Below, piece by piece: positions 11,237-23,010 of a stretch of 64,000 nt of DNA. A program made the translations under genes and the position numbers. The notes beneath the pieces are model-generated. The model was not told the origin of the DNA. It saw nothing but the letters and a program-made list of their open reading frames with translations, and did no database searches. Within the stretch, counting starts at the first letter, position 1. Every line of letters begins with the position of its first letter. Origin of the DNA: Phaeosaccion multiseriatum (lineage: Eukaryota; Ochrophyta, other classes); contig OZ218963.1 of NCBI GenBank assembly GCA_965112735.1, positions 2,790,001-2,854,000 on the forward strand. Direction: 5' to 3'.

Positions 11237-12443
11237 TTTGCATTCCTCCAACTTGCCTGATACAGAAAAACCGCGGGCACGAGGAGGGTGGTCATGAGCT
11301 CTCGCAGGTACCCCTCCGCCCCGAACCTCGCGCAAATGAGGAGGAAGACTGCAAGCGCAGCGGTGTTCTTCCACTCAATGTCAAACTGCCGAGCCAGTGG
11401 GCGCAACAGCTCGTGGATGGGTCCGTGCTTCTCTGCCTGGGACTCCTTTGGGTGGATCGAACAACGGGACGCGTGCATGAACAATCACAAACGCAGCGGC
11501 GACTCGTGGTCCACGTCTCCGTGCGCAGAGCACGGACGCACTACACCCCCCTCTCACCCCTGCACAACTTCCGCCTCACCTCCACCTCCGGCACCTCCTT
11601 ATGCGTCCGCTCCAGCAGGGTGCGCGTGGCCTCGTAGTCCGCCAAAAGCGCCGTACTTATCGCCAGTGCCCCTGATTCATGCAGCATTGTGCCCCCCTCC
11701 CTGCCCCCCCCCCCCTCCTCCTCCTCCTCCCCGCCCCTTCCCTCCCTCATCAAGTCCAGCAGGGCGGACTGCATCTGATGCTGCACCGCCAGGCAGCTCG
11801 CAAAGGCCTCCAATTGCCCGTCCAGCTTAGAGGGTACCACATTGTCCGCATCGAACTTGGTGGGGTCGATCGGAGGCGCCATGTCCAGCAGAATGGGGAC
11901 GCTCCTGCCCGCTTCCATGCCCTCCATCACGTCCTTCAGCGACGCCTGCGGATCGTCCAGGGCCTGCGGGCCGCGGAACAGACGGATAAGGACCACGGGT
12001 GGCTTGGCGGTAAAGTGCTTGGACACGTGCAGCTTGAGCTGCTCCACGGTCCAAGAGGTGTCCGCCACAACCGTCAATTTCTGGAGCGGGTGGGGGCGGG
12101 TGGCCGGAGACGAGAGCATCACAAATTAGCGGCAAGACAACAGGTGGGGAGGATTAGGAGAAGGGAGGACGAAACCCTTGGCTGTAGGAGGTAGACTGCC
12201 GCTGCCGCTTCGCTCGGGGAATAGAGAATACATCCACGGCGGGACAGCAGCAGCAGAGGTCAGGGCTGGGACCCCTGGCGGTGGTGCCAATCCCCACGGA
12301 CGTACCTGATCTACATAGCTGCTGACCTTCGCCGTCGCCACAATCAGCTTCAGCTCTAGCACGGGCTCCCCCTCCCCCTCCCCCCTCCTCCTCCTCCACC
12401 TCCTCAACGTCCTGTCCTCCTCGTAGCCGCTGTACCGCTTCAT
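10344..12443 (-). CDS. Membrane protein with N-terminal ubiquitin-like domain
   Basis: Five exons give 381 residues: 12306-12443, 11580-12080, 11257-11445 (or from 11436), 10727-10852 and 10344-10535. All phases are 0. The ATG at 12443 is directly preceded by an in-frame TAA, which fixes the start. Residues about 28-110 look like a ubiquitin-like fold (ELKLIVATAKV, KLTVVADTSWTVEQLKLHV, LIRLFRGPQALDDP). After an acidic Glu/Gly linker come two hydrophobic helices (AALAVFLLICARFGAEGYL, MTTLLVPAVFLYQ), then LIPLVPGLPGLIVALLPAP and a very acidic tail. The intron after exon 3 begins GCAAGT, a GC-AG intron. The layout recalls membrane-anchored ubiquitin-like proteins of ER quality control, but I do not recognise the family. 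It is divergent from the WW protein gene. Confidence 0.75.
11190..11228. repeat. (CA)n microsatellite in intron
   Basis: Uninterrupted CA dinucleotides in the GC-AG intron of the ubiquitin-like-domain gene. Confidence 0.9.
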
Positions 12444-12847
12444 TTAGTGTCAGCCTGCCGCGGTTCCTGTTCCCTTCCAGGCCTCTACCTTGGCTTCTCA
12501 CGGCCCACCCCCTACCCTTATAGCGGCTGCATTCCCCCGCTACGGCTCTTCTCCCTGTCGCCACCTGCCGGAGAACGGTACCCAGGAGAGTCTCGCTCCT
12601 CCCGGTGGTGCTACCCCCACCCGCGCTCCCTCCCCCTTTAATATAGATGCTCCTGCTTGCCCATGTTCCTCGAGCCCCCGCTGCGTCCGTACGAGACAGG
12701 CATGAGCTGTGCACTATCAGCACGAGGAGGCATGAGCGCCGTACCATCCGTGCGAGGGAGAGAGGGTGGGGGCTTTGGAGATATCCTGAGCTGTGATGGA
12801 GTCGTATGGGCCATCCATTGTAGATAAAGGGAAGACGGAAGGAGGCT
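12444..12847. promoter_or_regulatory. 404-bp shared divergent promoter region
   Basis: It lies between the starts of the ubiquitin-like membrane protein (minus) and the WW-domain protein (plus), so both promoters must fit here unless a 5' non-coding exon exists. No TATA box or obvious palindrome was seen. Confidence 0.4.
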
Positions 12848-15800
12848 TTGATGGACGGAGGCGGAGAAGGAGGAGTGAGAGTGAGGGCAGTGACGGTAAA
12901 GGTGGACCTTCCGGGGACGAAAGTCGCTGAGCGCCAACATCGACCGGCAGCTCTGGCGAAGGAGATCCGGAAGGAGCAAAAGCAGTTGATGCTGCAGAAG
13001 CAGCAGCGGCGGCGGCAGCAGCAGCCGCGGAAGCAGCGAGATGAGAACATTGCCAGGGACGTGAGCGGTGAAGGCAAGGAGGAGGTGTGGCACGCCGTCT
13101 TTAGTGAAGAGCATGGTGAGTCGGGCGTCGACGCAAAGGCAGTAACCGTCTGAGGTTGCTCCGGCGTTCCGTACAGCCTTGTATCTCATGCGTGCACCCC
13201 TTCTTTTCATTCACTTGCACAGGGAAGTACTATTTCTGCTTGCTCTCGACTGGAGCAAGCACGTGGACTCGACCGCAGGGCGAAAATGTGAAAATCGTCC
13301 TCGCCGCCAAGAACCACCTAAAGCAGCAGCAGCAGCAGCAGCAGCGGCAGCAGGAAGCGATAACAGCAGAGCAACAAGGACCAGGCCTAAATCTTCCACG
13401 TGGGGCGGAAAGAATGAGAAGGAGACACAGCAGCGACATTATTACAGGTGAGTTGCATCATGGGGGCGTCCCTCTCGCGACGTTGGACTCTCGGTTTGAC
13501 CCCCGTCCTTGTTGCATCAATCTCCTTGCTGCAGCCGAGACGCTACGTATCGTGCACTCCAGAGTTCTGAGCGATACCGACGGGAGGAAGGAAGACACTG
13601 AGTCCGAGCCTGAGTCCGAGCATGAGCATGAGCCTGCTTCGTGGAGCCCTGGCTGCAGGAGCAATGTCTACTATCAGACTCCTCCACCCCAATCACATGC
13701 TATGCAAACATCGAGCAGGGATCAGGGCCTGGCCCTCTCCTATCAAGAAAGCAGCAACAATAGCAGTGACGGCGGCTCGGGCATGTCTGATAATGGCGAC
13801 TTCATCAGCGCCAACGGATCCCCCCCTGTCAATCCGTTGGGGCTCCAACAAGCGGCCAACCCGCATTGTATAGAAGGGCAGGAGCAGGGAGAATGCCAGC
13901 GGAACTTTTGTACACAGCAACCAGCAGAAGCCGGCGAGGAGCAGGGAGAAGCCGGCGAGAGGGAAGGCGAGACGCAAGGAGGGGAGGGAGGGGAGGAAGA
14001 AGGCAATTGGAGAAGCGCGGTGGTCCACACACAGAAGGACGAAGGGCCAGATGGGGCTCCAAAGCAAGGGAATGACTGTATAAACGGGACGCGTGGAGAA
14101 GAGCTCGGGCTCGTGAGAGGGGATTCAAGGGCCATGCTGGACGAGGAAGGAGTGGAGAACCCCCCTCGCGTCGTCGCCCCCCAACGGGCGTCGTTCTTGT
14201 CCTCAACTGCTGCGTCTCGGCGTCGATCGAGCGTCTTTGACTCGTCACGGCGACATTCCAGCGGACAGGTAAGGACAGACACCCGTGATCTGCCGGCAGT
14301 CCATGCCGTGTAGGTGTTGTCCCTTCTGTGCCTTCCTCTCGGTGGCCAGGTTTCTTCCCCTTCCATCCCTTTCTGCTCGCTCTGTGGCCTAGTCTCTCTC
14401 TCGCACTCTCAGGCTTTCTCTCTCTGTCTCTCTGTCTCCCCCCCCCCTCCCTTCTCCCTCTCTCTTGCACACACACACACACACACACAGGCGGGCTACG
14501 AAAGCTGCGCCGCTGTGGAGTCCGGAGGGCAACAACGGTGGCGATCGGGACTAGGAAGTGAGAGTGCATGGCAGCAAAGCTCTCGCTCTAAGCCTGGCTC
14601 CGCCTCTCGCCGCCGCCGTCGGAGGCCCTTAAAGACGACCCCTGCGTCCATCTCTAGACTCAACATGCGCCTGAAGGAACAGCACGCCGCCAAGCAGAGC
14701 TGGCTGGAGAAGGAGAGGGAGGAGAAGAGGCGCCAGGAGGTCGAGGAGGTAGGAAGAGAGTGAGAGAGGCACGGAGAGATGTACAAACACAGGCAGGCAT
14801 GCAAGCATCTCTCCTTCAATGACGTCAGCCTTGTTTTGGGGGCTGCAACCTCACTCGGGCGTGCCTTCCGTACGTACGCATTCCCTGTACACCCTGGCCT
14901 CCCCAACCCCCCTCCACCCCCTCCACCCCCTCCACCGCTCTTACTCTTCCTTTGCATCTCCCTATGGGCTCTGCCGCGACAACCCACTGACCGCTGACAG
15001 GTCCGCCCACCACGAGTCACTCGCAAGGGGCGCTGTATGCGGCGGACGGTGGAGGACCTCCTGGCGGGCAAGAGGGCCGCAGAGGCCGAGCTGCAGCGTC
15101 GGAGGGAGGCTCAGAATGAGGCGGAGGAGCGCTCCGTCACTGCCACGCCCGCCATCACCTGCAGATCAAAGAACATTGTCAGCAAGCGAAGGGCAGCGAA
15201 TGCGGCGATGGCGGCATCACCTGCAGCCATACGAGGAGGGGGGGGCGGGGCCGGGAGGAAGCTTCCTGCGGAAGATACTGCCCCGCCCCCCCCCGGGGTA
15301 GTCCCGCCTCCTCCACCGCGGAACGTGGGGGAGAGACTGTATCAGCACGCGACTGTCATCGCGCAACGGCAGGAGGAGGCGCTGAGGCGGACGGAGGAGG
15401 CGCGGAAGGAGGCGGCCAGTAGGCCCACCAAGCAGGCGGGGAAGGGGCTGCTGAACGGCGGGGGGATGGGCATCACACGGTGTGGGGGGGCTTACGAGGA
15501 GGGCGCCGACGGGGAGGAGGGAGGGGGGCAAGTGGGCATGCGGGCGGCTCAGAGGCTATACGCGTCAGCGGCAAAGCAGGTGGGTGGATAGGAGGGGAGG
15601 GGAAGGGTGAAGGGAAAATGTTAAAATGTTGGCTGTTGCCCCACATCTGATCTTGCCAGGCAAATAGCTCCTAGTGGCGGGGTACAGAGGAGCCTGGTGG
15701 GCTTCGATTTCTTCCCAGGAAATATGAGCCTTTGTGTTGCCTGTGAGATTGCCACACCGAGCACCCTGCAGATTGATTGTTCGGCCTCCACCTCCAACCA

Positions 15801-18800
15801 CCCCCGAACGAGATGCGCCATGAGAAACGCGACTTGAGCAGCGCAGCGTATCAGTTTGCAATGACACGTGTCAAGTCGTCTGATTTCTCTTACGGCTTCG
15901 GATTGCGCTCCCGCAGGTCGAGCGACAGGAGAGCAGGAGGCAGGCCCATGACAGAACGAGTGTGTCCAACTTCTCCCCCAAGATCACGCAGAAGGCCAGG
16001 TGTGTTACCCCAGTCCGTCCGTCCCTTGTTCTATGAGCGCTGGGTGCTATCCCTCTCACACCCCTTTTCCTTCTCTCTTTCTCTCCCCTCTTGCAGCAAA
16101 ACGCACGCGCAGCACAAGACCGCTGTGCACGAGCGTCTGTACTCCGCGGGGCTGAAGCAAAGGTACTGGGGATGGTGATGACCCCTTCTGGAAAGGGAGA
16201 AGGGGGCCGTGGTCGGAGCTTTAGGCCTGGCGGACTGACCTGCAGAGAGAGAGAGTCCTCTTCGCCCCATATATATATATATATATGTATATATATCAGT
16301 CCCAATTGGTGCCCCTTCCCCTTCTCCACCCTTCTCGGCCGCTCTCGTGCTACATGTACTCGTGTACTCTGTTTCACAAATGGGCAAGGGTATATATAAC
16401 TTACGGTATCTCCCCTTTTCCCCCTTTTCGCGCTCCTGCCTTGCACATTTCATTGCAGGGTCAAGCAAGAGGCGAGGAAGCTGCTCAAAGAGGAGAGGGA
16501 GAGCGCACAGGATCGAGAAGTGAAAGTCCACCCCAGATCCGCACAGGTACGGTTCCGCTTGAGGCGCTTGAGGCACTTGAGGCGGTCAGTCCACGGGGTC
16601 TTGACAGTCTCAGAGAATGAGGCGGTCTGTTGGCCAGCCACGTGTGCCTCACTTACACCAAGGCTGCTTTGTTGCTTCTGCATTCCCATTCGTCTTCCTG
16701 TCAGCTTGCGGAGAGGCATGCTCGTCGATTCGACCAAACCGTGCAGGACAGGCTCGTTGCACCGGCCTCTGCCGATCGGCCTGTGCACATGACGTCGGAC
16801 GATTTCGAGGTACATGTGCTTTGGAAGGAAGCCGCGGCACAACACAACTGGGCTGCAAATTTTACTTTGATGCCAGCGAATTGCCTGGTCCTGATTTCTC
16901 GGTCCTTCACAAACTAGAGTTAAAGAAGTAGAAGGAGGATCCCTCCCCTTCCTATTTCCCTGACGCAGCACTGCCCCCCCTTGCCGGCCCCGCTGCTTCC
17001 CTAGACCAAACCACCAATGCCGAATCCCTCACTGACTGCCGCCGCTACTTCTGCCGCCACTGCCACTGCTGCCTCTGCTACTGCTGCAGACGACGTTCAA
17101 GCCCTGCTTGCAGTCCCAGCGCATGACGGAGGCCATCCTGCACGACAAGTTCGGCTCCGCCTCCGCCTCCGCCAAGCCCTCCCTCTACGAGAGGTGCAGC
17201 AGGTGGGACGAGGAGCGCCGCCACCGGAGGAGCGCTCTCCACAAGGCCAACTTGGACGCGCAGATGGAAGGTGGGCACGTTCACCCAGCGGTAGCGTGAG
17301 ATTGCTCTTCACTGCCACCCTTCCACACAGCCCGTTGAGGAAACTCCCCACGACTTGTGCTCTCACCGAATGACCGCATTGACGTGTGTGTGTGTGTTGC
17401 GTGTATGTGTGTGTGCATGTACGGAAAAACAATCATGCAGAGGCGACTTTCAGCCCCTACTTGGAGGGCTTCTCGTCACTGGGGCTGAGCCTGGATATGT
17501 GCGGTGACGACGGCGACACGAGGGGTGACGATGGCGATGACGGCGACAGTAATGGCGAAGTGGACTGGGAGGCGTGGTGGAGTCGGCGCGTGGGCGATAG
17601 CACCGTCGAGGAGCGGAGCGTTGCCTGGGTTAAGGACAAGGAGTCCAGGAGGGCGGGTCTGCGGCGCCTGCAGGAGCTGAAGGAAGAGCAGGAGTGCTCC
17701 TTCAGGCCCAAGGTGGACGCCCACTACGGATGGGACAAGGTGCGTCGGTGTGAAATGCATGTGTGTGTGTGTGCGTGTGTGCTTGCGTGTGTGCGTGTGC
17801 GTGCATGTGTGTATGTGTTCGAGGGAGAGCGTGTTTGTGTGCGTGTGTGTGTATGTGTGTGCTTGTATTTGCGTGTTGCGTGTGTGTGTGTGGGCAACTC
17901 TGCTCATCAATCTGCACGGGGATTGGCTTCCATTGGCTTCCCCCCTTGCTATCTTCCGGCGTCTGCTATCTTCCGGCGTCTGCGCACGTTGCTATCCTCC
18001 GAACCCTGTGGGAACCCCCCTCCATCCCTACCTTCACCACCTCCTCCTCCTCCTCCTCCTTCTCCTCCTCCTCCTCCTCCTCACCATCTGTACCATATAC
18101 GTGTGCTGTGCTGTGCTTGTCCGACAGCGGCAGGGACGCAGCAGGAAGCGATTCGACTCCGCCCCAGTGTCTGTGTCTGAGGTGAGCTGTGTCTGTGTCC
18201 GTGTCTGTGTCCGTGTGTGCGTGTGAGGGGAGCTGTGGTGAGCTGTGGTGCTCTATGGCTCTCCGTCGCGCGCTCACTAACTCCACCGCCTCCCGCACCC
18301 CCCCCCCCCCCTCGGTTTCCACGTGCAGGCCTCGTCTTCCACGAGGAATTTGCTCGAGAACTGCAGAGTGGACACGCGCTGTCACAGGTGCGTACCCATA
18401 CGAGTATGTCAAGCACCGTACCCCATAAAAGTAACATCAGATACCGCTGCGGTCTGTACCATGCTAGACGACGAGAGTGTGTCATGTTCTGCCTCTGTCA
18501 CTCTTGAACTCATATCTCTCGTCTGCCAAGCTTGAGAAGTGGTGCATGAGGAAGGCTTGGTAGGCCTCTGACCCCGGCCCGCGTTCAGCTGTTGTTGGTG
18601 TGTGCCGGACTTCCTCCTTCGTCACCCCTCTCACTCTCTATCGTGACATCCCCTTTCCAATCTGTGTCTCTGTGCCTGTCTTACATCTTGCTTCTCTTTC
18701 GTCTTTCGTCAAAATGTGCCGTCTCCGAAGAGGGGGCATCAGCGACGCTTCAGTTTCTCTAGGGGATGCTCACAGTCTCGAGGAAGATGATCTTGAGGTG

Positions 18801-19137
18801 AGAATGAGAATGTGGTGTGTTGGCGCCTTGTGCTTGTGCTGCCGCCTGCGGTGCCTTGAGACTTTTCCCATCGTGCGCTGGCTCATCGCCCTGGGCGAAG
18901 CAGTTTCCCCTTGGGGTGGTCTTTTTCTTTTTTGATTGAAGGCGGAGAGAAACTACATGTTAATCCAACGGCGCCTCCCATCCCTCCCCACTTCTTGTTT
19001 TGTCGGCCTGGCGGACCTATCCATACATGCAGCTTCCCCCAGGGTGGTTAGCCTTCCGTGCCGAGAACGGCTCTCCTTATTATTTCAACTCCTTCGATGG
19101 CACCGTGAGCTGGGATGCCCCACTCGATGCCCTTTGA
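12848..19137 (+). CDS. Large WW-domain protein with charged helical repeats
   Basis: At least 15 exons: 12848-13115, 13223-13447, 13535-14268, 14491-14748, 15001-15579, 15917-15999, 16097-16162, 16459-16546, 16705-16809, 17090-17270, 17441-17739 and 18128-18181 are all in phase. The end (18329-18387, a tiny exon from 18531, about 18731-18797, 19033-19137) is less sure, because the phase at 18181/18329 does not match unless another donor is used. The first WW domain spans exons 1-2 ([15 protein letters not shown] then STWTRP). A second near the C-terminus reads [27 protein letters not shown]. Between them are a poly-Gln patch, an acidic low-complexity region and about five repeats of the form RLYxxAxxxxxRQExxRR ending in an FSPKIT/FRPKV-like motif. 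WW domains bind proline-rich ligands. The repeats suggest a cytoskeletal or ciliary role, but that is a guess. If the gene stops at 18563 instead, the last WW domain belongs to a separate short gene. Confidence 0.75.
17757..17892. repeat. (GT)n-rich tract in intron
   Basis: Imperfect TGTG/GCGTGT repeats fill the 5' half of the intron after exon 11 of the WW-protein gene. Confidence 0.85.
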
Positions 19138-19664
19138 GTGAGTGGGTCAACAACTAAGGGGCTCATGATTGTGGAAAGGTGTGCTGGAGTGGGTGCGCGT
19201 CTCCGCTGTATGAGGAGGGGGTGCCTGCCATTGGGCGCTGGGCCGTGCTGCCCCTTTTGGTCCATGCATCGCTACTAGCCTGCAAGAGCGAGGGGGAGAT
19301 CAGACCTTGCTGCGGAATGTGATACGGAATGTAAAATCTTTTTGTGTGGAACGGGGGCGGCCTCCTAGGGAGAAAGACTACGCTTCATGTGACTGTTATT
19401 TAGAAGGGAACACAGCCAAAAAGCTCAAAAGGTCACAGAAGATCATAGGGCACACTCCTGCAGGAGCAGTGGTGGACTGGCTGGCTGGCGGGTATCTGGT
19501 CTCGCGCGCTCGAACATCCCCCCTTCGGAGACTCAGACGCAGACTCAAGTATCATCAACTTGTTGCCCAACACTGAACACTGGATCAAGCAGCTCCTCGA
19601 GCGGCCAACTCTTTTGAGACGATGAAGCTCGGGCGGCGAGCTCCCGGAACGTGCATACGCTCGG
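19138..19664. other. Intergenic region between convergent genes
   Basis: Contains the 3' ends of the WW-protein and EF-1beta genes. No further coding signal or repeat was noticed. Confidence 0.5.
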
Positions 19665-21626
19665 CTACAATCTGTTCATCGTCGTCATCTCAACCGATTG
19701 AACCTCGTCCTCAAAGCTCTCGAGAACTGTTACAGAGCAGGAGGGGGGGGCAGAGCAGAGCAGCGGGGGGGCACCCAGATGATAAGTCCACACACGAAAG
19801 CGGACGCAAGGAGGGAAGCTCTTATAAAAGCCAAGCCTACATGTCCGCTCCCACATCGCCTCAAAGTGTGCATGTGCATAACATACTGTCAAGCCGAAGG
19901 ACAAGAATGAAACTGCGCCATAAGGAATAAAAGCTCGTCCCAGACAGCTTGAACAGTAAGGCGCTAAACGAGGATTACGCAAACGAACCATACCCCTTCA
20001 TCCTTTCCTTTCACTTGGGTAAACATGAACCAAAGGGCTGGTAGACATATACTCATATCAATTTACACCGCAAAGCTGCAGGACCAATCAAGCAACATGC
20101 AAAGACTGTGAGCCAAATCGGTCCTCGCAGCACCCATGCATTGGGTGAGAAAACTTACCGTCCGTGCAGTCGTCCACGCCAACTAAGTCGTCGACAACAA
20201 CCTGCAGAGCGGAGAGAGAGAGAGAGAGGTTGGGAGGAGGGGTAAGGACATGGAAAGTCACCACCGCTGCTGCAGACACTGCTCCAGACCTGCTGCTGCT
20301 GCAGACGTAGGGTTCGGACTCGGGTGAAAGGATGGGAGAGAGAAAAAGGTTTGCCGTTGCCGGGGGCCAGCCCACGAACCGGAGCAAAGTGGGTAGCGAA
20401 ATACCACCCCGATCCTTTGCAAACTTCTCAAGACAAGTCTGAGCCGAGCATTTTCCAGAGGAGAGGGTGCATTTGCGGATTGCTGCTTGGAGATGTGCTG
20501 GGCAATGGTGACATGCAAACATACAGAGCGGGAGGTGAAAACTGGATACTTACGCATGAGCACACCAGCTTCTTGATGCCATAGGCCACGGGCACGAGCT
20601 GCGCCGCCTCTCCCCACTGCATGCCCTCCATGCACTTCTGCTCCTGGACCTTCTTATACACGGCCAAGAGGTCGATCTCGGTGTCCCAGGGCTTCACCTC
20701 GAACACAATCTGCGTCTTTTGCACCTGCGAGGGGCAGACACAGCAAAGATGGCGAGAGAGACGGACCGGGGGGGGTAACGGGTGGTCGAGTGACGGGGCA
20801 TGAAGGCGTACGTCAGAGTGATTGAGACAGCGGGGGTCAGAGGGGGGTGTTATTCCCTTCCAAGAGGCTTAGCTCAAAGATAGGACAACGTTGGACGACC
20901 CCTGCTGCACGGAGGGGGTTCTACGCGCGACACACCTTCTCTGGCTTGGCCTTCTTCTCCTTTTCTGCCTTTGCTGCGGCAATCTTCTCTGCGCGGGAGC
21001 CGGCCTTGGGCTTCTCCTCCTCCTCGTCATCATCGAACAAGTCGTCCACATCGTCGTCGTCCGCCGCCTTCTTTGCGCTGGGGGTTGCCGCTGCTGCAGT
21101 TCCTCCGGTCATCAAGCTAATGAAGGGAAGATAGTTGAGGGGCGGCATGGCATGAACGGGGGGGCGCAAGATGTGAAATGAGAGAGAAAAGGAGATTTAT
21201 ACTGGACACAACTCCGGCACTTGAGGCCTTTCGCACGGATTTCTCCCACCCTCCAGCTTCGACCTACCTACGAACCCCCTGGATGGCCGCAATGTGCGCA
21301 TACCAGCGGTAGGCGTGTGCCGCGGTGTCCTTGCTCGGGGCCCCGCTGAACTTGCCAAACATGTCGAGGTCAGCCTTGTGTGTAGGTAGGGAGACGTGGT
21401 GTGTGTGCGTACACATGTGTGTGAGGGGACGCAATGGCAGTAAAAGCAGACTAGGAGAGCAGGAGAGGAAGAGAGCCGAGCGGGAGAAGAGAGGAAGGGA
21501 AGATCGGAAGAATAGACCCGCACAAACCTTGCTGAAGCTAAAGCCCTCAACATAGCTCTTGCTGCTAATGAAGCCATTGAAGGCGCCGAGGCCCTTGGGC
21601 GTGGCAACGTCGAACTTGGTGGCCAT
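19665..21626 (-). CDS. Elongation factor 1-beta (eEF1B alpha)
   Basis: Guanine-nucleotide exchange factor that recharges eEF1A with GTP during translation elongation in the cytosol. Six exons (21528-21626, 21268-21374, 20936-21116, 20554-20724, 20159-20201, 19665-19726) total 663 bp, 220 residues, with all phases consistent. The N-terminal GST-like part begins MATKFDVATPKGLGAFN. An acidic linker (DDDDVDDLFDDDEEEEKPK) and a Lys-rich stretch follow. The exchange domain has VFEVKPWDTEIDL, VPVAYGIKKLVCSC and VVVDDLVGVDDC. The end, ESFEDEVQSVEMTTMNRL, is the family's usual C-terminus, with the FEDEVQS element that inserts near the eEF1A Mg2+ site. One internal exon is only 43 bp. Length and order match the family. 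Confidence 0.96.
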
Positions 21627-21999
21627 GTTGGAGGTGATTGCGGCACGAAGGGGTGATGTCTTATATGAATCGTGGCTGCCCCTCACAGCCCCAAAAAAAA
21701 ACGGGATCACAGATGTGTATCATCAACAGTAGTAGGGACAGAAGGCAACCCCTTCTCTCGATATCGATCTCTCGATCCCTCCTCCTCCCTCTGCGGCCGC
21801 CGGCCCGTTTCTTCCCCTGGGACTCTGACAGCTTGCTCTGTGACTTTTCTTCCATCTGTGCTGGACTCTTTTCACCATTTTTCTTTTTTCTTTCCTTTCT
21901 TTTCAGCTGACCATAGATACTCATGCATGTAAACGGGACAGTGATGAAGCTATAGGAGCGCCCTCTTCTCCTCACCTCTTCCCCTTCTTTGCGCTGCAG
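21627..21999. other. Upstream region of EF-1beta
   Basis: The EF-1beta promoter should lie here. An A9 run occurs near 21692-21700 and the right half is pyrimidine-rich on the plus strand. No defined element could be assigned. Confidence 0.4.
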
Positions 22000-22019
22000 C
22001 AACGTGGAGGAGGAGCGGG

Positions 22020-22860
22020 TGAAGGAGGTGAACTAACCTTCTTCTATGGACGGCATCCACATCTGCGCCCGAAGCACTTGCTGGTCATCTTCATGCTTTA
22101 CTGGCGTGTCCTGTCGGAGATGGTCGACGAGCAGGAGGCAGCAGGCTCCGGGGGGGGGGAGTGAGGTAGAAGGGCTTCAAGAAACACAACTTTGATCTCG
22201 AAGCGTATCACCCTGGGACATACGGCACGCGAGACACCTTCTTTGGGCTGGACATGGAGGCCAGGAAGCGCATTGAGGGCGTGCCGGCGGGTAACCACAG
22301 CAACTAAACCACCGTACCCGCGCCGTACTCCATGTTGGGCATCACGGCCGCTGCCAAGCCCACACAAGCGAGCAATGAGGTCAGCAGAGAGAGGCGCCGC
22401 CGGACGCAGAGGTGTTCATTCCTGACGACCACCGCAGTCGCCCGTCTTCTACGGCGTAACGTGGTGTGCTCCATCCCACGTTCGTGGAACACATTGCCGC
22501 CATCGAGCAGAGCAGGTTTCCCTATGCTATATGGGGGCTGCGCTCTCCGGCCAACGCCCAGGGGACAAAACAACGGCGGCGAGAAGGTGAAGGACAGACG
22601 CTTCATCGACTGACTCGTCGTTGGCCGTGGACGAGCGGCTCCCGACATGGACATGCTCGCCTTGACCTCAGACGAGATGACCGCCATCACGCTGGCCCGG
22701 ACCATCGAGCAAGACCATGGCCAGTCGCTCATGCTGCAGGAGCTTCTCGACTCTCCTTTGCTACCACAGTGAAGATCGGGTACGTCAGCGGACTGATGAA
22801 TGATGCGCCGAGCCGCAGAAAGGTCAGTATAACACCCGAAGGGCGGGTGTTTAGCGTTTA
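22020..22860 (+). pseudogene. Remnant of an unrecognised gene
   Basis: Several protein-like pieces follow one another in different frames: LTFFYGRHPHLRPKHLLV, then HNFDLEAYHPGTYGTRDTFF with FGLDMEARKRIEGV, then HPTFVEHIAAIEQSRFPYA, then MDMLALTSDEMTAITLARTI ending in a TGA. Frames change without splice sites and in-frame stops occur. The segment ends at an A-rich tract followed by the dispersed repeat at 22869. I cannot name the family. Confidence 0.45.
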
Positions 22861-22868
22861 GAGTATTA

Positions 22869-23010
22869 ATAAAAAAAAAATAAAAAAAAATTAACGCTCG
22901 ATTTGCCGAAGAATCGCCCAAATCGCCCCCAATACATTTTTTGGACAAACTCCGCAAAATGACGCTGGGAGAAGCGCTATAGCTCTTCGTGTAGCTCTTT
23001 GAGATGCCTA
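22869..23010. repeat. Dispersed repeat, copy 2 (uninterrupted)
   Basis: An A-rich tract (AATAAAAAAAAAATAAAAAAAA) is followed by the same sequence as 8653-8662 plus 8885-8990, here without the fold-back insertion. It serves as the empty-site reference for the element at 8668-8878. Confidence 0.8.

Noticed and set aside
12154-13077. 307-codon minus-strand frame upstream of the ubiquitin-like gene
   Set aside because: Crosses the divergent promoter and the first WW exon on the opposite strand; no recognisable domain.
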